Assembly (NCBI GenBank): GCA_947459055.1
Contig: CANHCG010000076.1
Location: 1 to 7,391 of the forward strand
Length of the DNA stretch: 7,391 nucleotides
Direction: 5' to 3'
Source of the DNA: Cytophagaceae bacterium
Lineage (GTDB): Bacteria > Bacteroidota > Bacteroidia > Cytophagales > Spirosomataceae
Shown here: in pieces, positions 5,763-7,391 of the stretch
How positions within the stretch are numbered: the first letter of the stretch is position 1
How the letters are laid out: every line of letters begins with the position of its first letter
Made by a program: the position numbers and the translations under genes
Notes under the pieces: generated by a model
Told to the model about the DNA's origin: nothing
What the model saw: only the letters and a program-made list of their open reading frames with translations
Databases searched by the model: none

Positions 5763-6746
5763 TTAACGTACATCAAAGGAGCCAAGGCCAATTAAGAAGC
5801 CTTCCGCGTACAACTCAATCTCATGCCTTCCCTCTTTGTAGGCGTTAGCGCGAGCGTATATAAACTCCACCGATTGGTGATTGTTCTCATAAAAAATCCG
5901 TTGTTTCGCCGTGTAGGCCAAATCTTTCCCCTTAAATTCAAATGAACCTGAACCCAAGGAATAATCCGAAACGATATTTCCCGTCGGCTCAATTATCCGT
6001 AAATAAATCGTTTTTACTTCCTTAGCAGCCAACGAATTTTCCTGCAAATGGAAAATCACCCGAATTTTTTCTAATCGTTTCGCCTTCTGATTCTGAACCC
6101 CCGTCTCCTTCCCCCGCGACGAAATGGCATAAATATTAACCCCTTCTGCACGAAGTGCTGCGGCAACATTCACCTTTTCAACTAGCTCCCGATTCCGAAC
6201 CTCCAAAATCCGTGACCGCTCACTCAATTCCTTTTGCTTTACCCCAAAAGTCAAACTAGAATCTCGCAAAGCCTTTTGCACATTCGTCAAGCCATCCTGT
6301 AGTAATTTCGCCTCCCGACTCAAGGAGTCATTTCGAGCAATCAAGACCACATTTTCTTTCCGTAATTTGCGGATTTCAACATCCTTTTGAGTAATCAAGC
6401 GTAAGTAATAAGCTAATTTTTTTTCAATTTCTTGCTGGTTCATTTCCGGATGATCAGCTAAGGCCTTTTGATCGCCTAAAATTTGTTGACGCGCGACCTC
6501 TAATTCATTAACCCGACCACCCAATTTTTTAATTTGGACCATCCGAACTTGCAATTGTTCCGAAATCGAATCCAATCGCTCCTGCGCATTTTCGACAAAT
6601 GCCTCCTGACGAGAACCCCAAACCGAAAATCCAGGGCTAAATTTTTCAACCAACAATAATCCACCTAGTACAAAAACCAAAAAGAGCAGTACCGCAATAA
6701 GGCGCTCTTGTTTTTTTTCTCGAGATTGAAACTGATTGGAATCCAT
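5763..6746 (-). CDS. Uncharacterised membrane-anchored coiled-coil protein (327 aa)
   Basis: I do not recognise a named family member and assign no function. From the ATG at 6744-6746 the protein starts MDSNQFQSREKKQER. This basic, probably cytoplasmic tail is followed by one transmembrane segment (about 16-33, LIAVLLFLVFVLGGLLLV) with no signal peptidase site. Residues about 48-195 are rich in E, K, Q, R, L and heptad-like, consistent with a long coiled coil. Residues about 202-327 look like a compact beta-rich domain (alternating stretches such as KIRVIFHL, KTIYLRI, SVEFIYARA, HEIELYAEGFLIGLGSFDV). By the positive-inside rule the coiled coil and C-terminal domain should lie in the periplasm. 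A TTG 21 nt further upstream could extend the frame, but it falls inside the promoter -7 box, so the ATG is preferred. The gene is divergent from yggS and upstream of rpsF on the same strand. A structural or envelope role is possible but is inference only. Confidence 0.85.
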   Translation of the reverse strand: MDSNQFQSREKKQERLIAVLLFLVFVLGGLLLVEKFSPGFSVWGSRQEAFVENAQERLDSISEQLQVRMVQIKKLGGRVNELEVARQQILGDQKALADHPEMNQQEIEKKLAYYLRLITQKDVEIRKLRKENVVLIARNDSLSREAKLLQDGLTNVQKALRDSSLTFGVKQKELSERSRILEVRNRELVEKVNVAAALRAEGVNIYAISSRGKETGVQNQKAKRLEKIRVIFHLQENSLAAKEVKTIYLRIIEPTGNIVSDYSLGSGSFEFKGKDLAYTAKQRIFYENNHQSVEFIYARANAYKEGRHEIELYAEGFLIGLGSFDVR

Positions 6747-6764
6747 AGGGTTTACTAACAGAAT

Positions 6765-6794
6765 CAAAAATAATAAATTAATTTTACTTTCAAA
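6765..6794 (-). promoter_or_regulatory. Promoter of the coiled-coil protein gene (-33 TTTG, 18-nt spacer, -7 TATTTTTG)
   Basis: On the minus strand TTTG (6794-6791) is followed after 18 nt by TATTTTTG (6772-6765), an exact TAnnTTTG. Spacing is identical to the rpsF promoter. It predicts a short leader of about 12-15 nt before the ATG at 6746, and the -33 element lies only 10 bases from the yggS start codon on the other strand. For yggS itself only an imperfect TAATTTTA (6779-6786, plus) is seen in the same 58-bp gap. Confidence 0.65.
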
Positions 6795-6804
6795 TTAAAA
6801 GATT

Positions 6805-7391
6805 ATGTCCATTGCCCAAGAAATCCAACGGATTCAGCAAGAATTAGCTCCTACTTCCGCCCGATTAGTTGTTGTCACCAAAACACGTAGCATCGCTGAA
6901 TTACAAGAAACCCTAGACGCAGGTGTGATTGATTTTGGCGAAAATCGCGTACAGGAAATGGTAGAAAAGCAAGCCCTATTGCCTGCAAACATCCAATGGC
7001 ATCAAATCGGTCATCTGCAAACGAACAAAGTCAAATACATCGCCCCTTTCGTCCACCTCATCCATTCCGTAGATTCGATGAAATTATTGGTCGAGGTAAA
7101 CCAACAAGCACTCAAAAACCAACGCATCATCCCTTGTCTCCTTCAAATCTACATCGCCCAAGAAGAAAGCAAATTTGGTCTCAGCCAAGATGAAATCTTA
7201 CAACTCCTAAATGATCCCATTTTTGCAACTCTAAAGCATATACGTATCGTAGGCTTAATGGGGATGGCTAGTTTTACTGAAAACGTTGGGCAGGTCAAAA
7301 AAGAATTTGAATCGCTAAAAACGCTATTTGAGTTTTTGAAAAGTAATCAGATAGGGGAATCGACGGGCTTGGTTCGTTGGGAAGAAATTTC
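6805..7391 (+). CDS. yggS: YggS/PLPBP-family pyridoxal phosphate homeostasis protein, C-terminus cut off by window end
   Basis: This family binds pyridoxal 5'-phosphate on a single-domain alanine-racemase-like TIM barrel and helps control vitamin B6 pools and amino/keto acid metabolism; no enzymatic activity is established. The translation starts MSIAQEIQRIQQEL. The PLP lysine is K26 in LVVVTKTR (family: AVSKT). FGENRVQEM (44-52), WHQIGHLQTNKVK (65-77), IHSVDS (86-91) and the GLMGMASF segment (150-157) are all characteristic. The visible 195 codons end at WEEIS, just where the family's SMGMS...GST.VR.G phosphate-binding region should follow, so perhaps 25-35 residues are missing. The ATG at 6805 is the first in-frame start and gives the normal family N-terminus. 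It is divergent from the coiled-coil gene, with 58 bp between the start codons. Confidence 0.95.
   Translation, partial: MSIAQEIQRIQQELAPTSARLVVVTKTRSIAELQETLDAGVIDFGENRVQEMVEKQALLPANIQWHQIGHLQTNKVKYIAPFVHLIHSVDSMKLLVEVNQQALKNQRIIPCLLQIYIAQEESKFGLSQDEILQLLNDPIFATLKHIRIVGLMGMASFTENVGQVKKEFESLKTLFEFLKSNQIGESTGLVRWEEI

Noticed and set aside
6747..6767. TTG start extending the coiled-coil protein by 7 residues
   Set aside because: The TTG lies inside the -7 box TATTTTTG, so it would not be transcribed; the ATG at 6746 follows at a sensible distance.
6996..7193. 65-codon plus-strand frame within yggS, rich in H, P, R and S
   Set aside because: It is an out-of-frame reading of the YggS barrel region, whose motifs are continuous in the main frame.
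1..7391. CRISPR arrays, insertion sequences, tRNA/rRNA genes, defence modules
   Set aside because: No spaced direct repeats, transposase-like frames, terminal inverted repeats or cloverleaf-like sequences were seen; gene content is mostly core.

Overview
The window looks like a chromosomal segment from a member of the Bacteroidota, most likely a Cytophagales-type bacterium. Four signs point there. Promoter-like TAnnTTTG -7 boxes precede several genes, with TTTG about 18 nt upstream in two cases. No start codon has a recognisable Shine-Dalgarno sequence. One secreted protein ends in a type IX secretion (Por) C-terminal sorting domain. The ribosomal protein cluster is rpsF-rpsR-rplI with no ssb or priB between the genes. 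No species can be named from the sequence alone.

Layout. Positions 1-792 (minus) hold the N-terminal 264 residues of Ffh, the SRP54 GTPase; the rest of the G domain and the M domain lie beyond the left edge. A 146-bp divergent intergenic region (793-938) carries a consensus -7 box on each strand and a perfect 8-bp inverted repeat over the rightward one. Then comes icd (939-2168, plus), a eukaryotic-type homodimeric NADP isocitrate dehydrogenase, closed by a strong hairpin terminator that can also serve the opposite strand. Converging on it is a 713-residue exported SGNH/SASA-type esterase with Ig-like modules and a T9SS tail (2312-4453, minus). A directional terminator (4507-4546) separates this gene from the ribosomal operon rpsF-rpsR-rplI (5665 down to 4566, minus), which has a well-formed promoter. 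Upstream on the same strand is an uncharacterised membrane-anchored coiled-coil protein (5763-6746). It is transcribed divergently from a yggS/PLPBP-family gene (6805 to the right edge, plus, incomplete).

Functionally, most of the window is housekeeping: co-translational membrane targeting (Ffh), the TCA cycle (Icd), the ribosome (S6, S18, L9) and vitamin B6 homeostasis (YggS). The two less ordinary genes are the T9SS-exported esterase, which probably deacetylates or de-esterifies a polysaccharide or glycan outside the cell, and the coiled-coil envelope protein, whose function cannot be read from sequence. I see no mobile element, CRISPR array, tRNA or rRNA. I did not find a convincing multi-gene novel system. 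The best leads are the dyad over the icd promoter, the unusual catalytic-histidine region of the esterase, and the uncharacterised coiled-coil protein.
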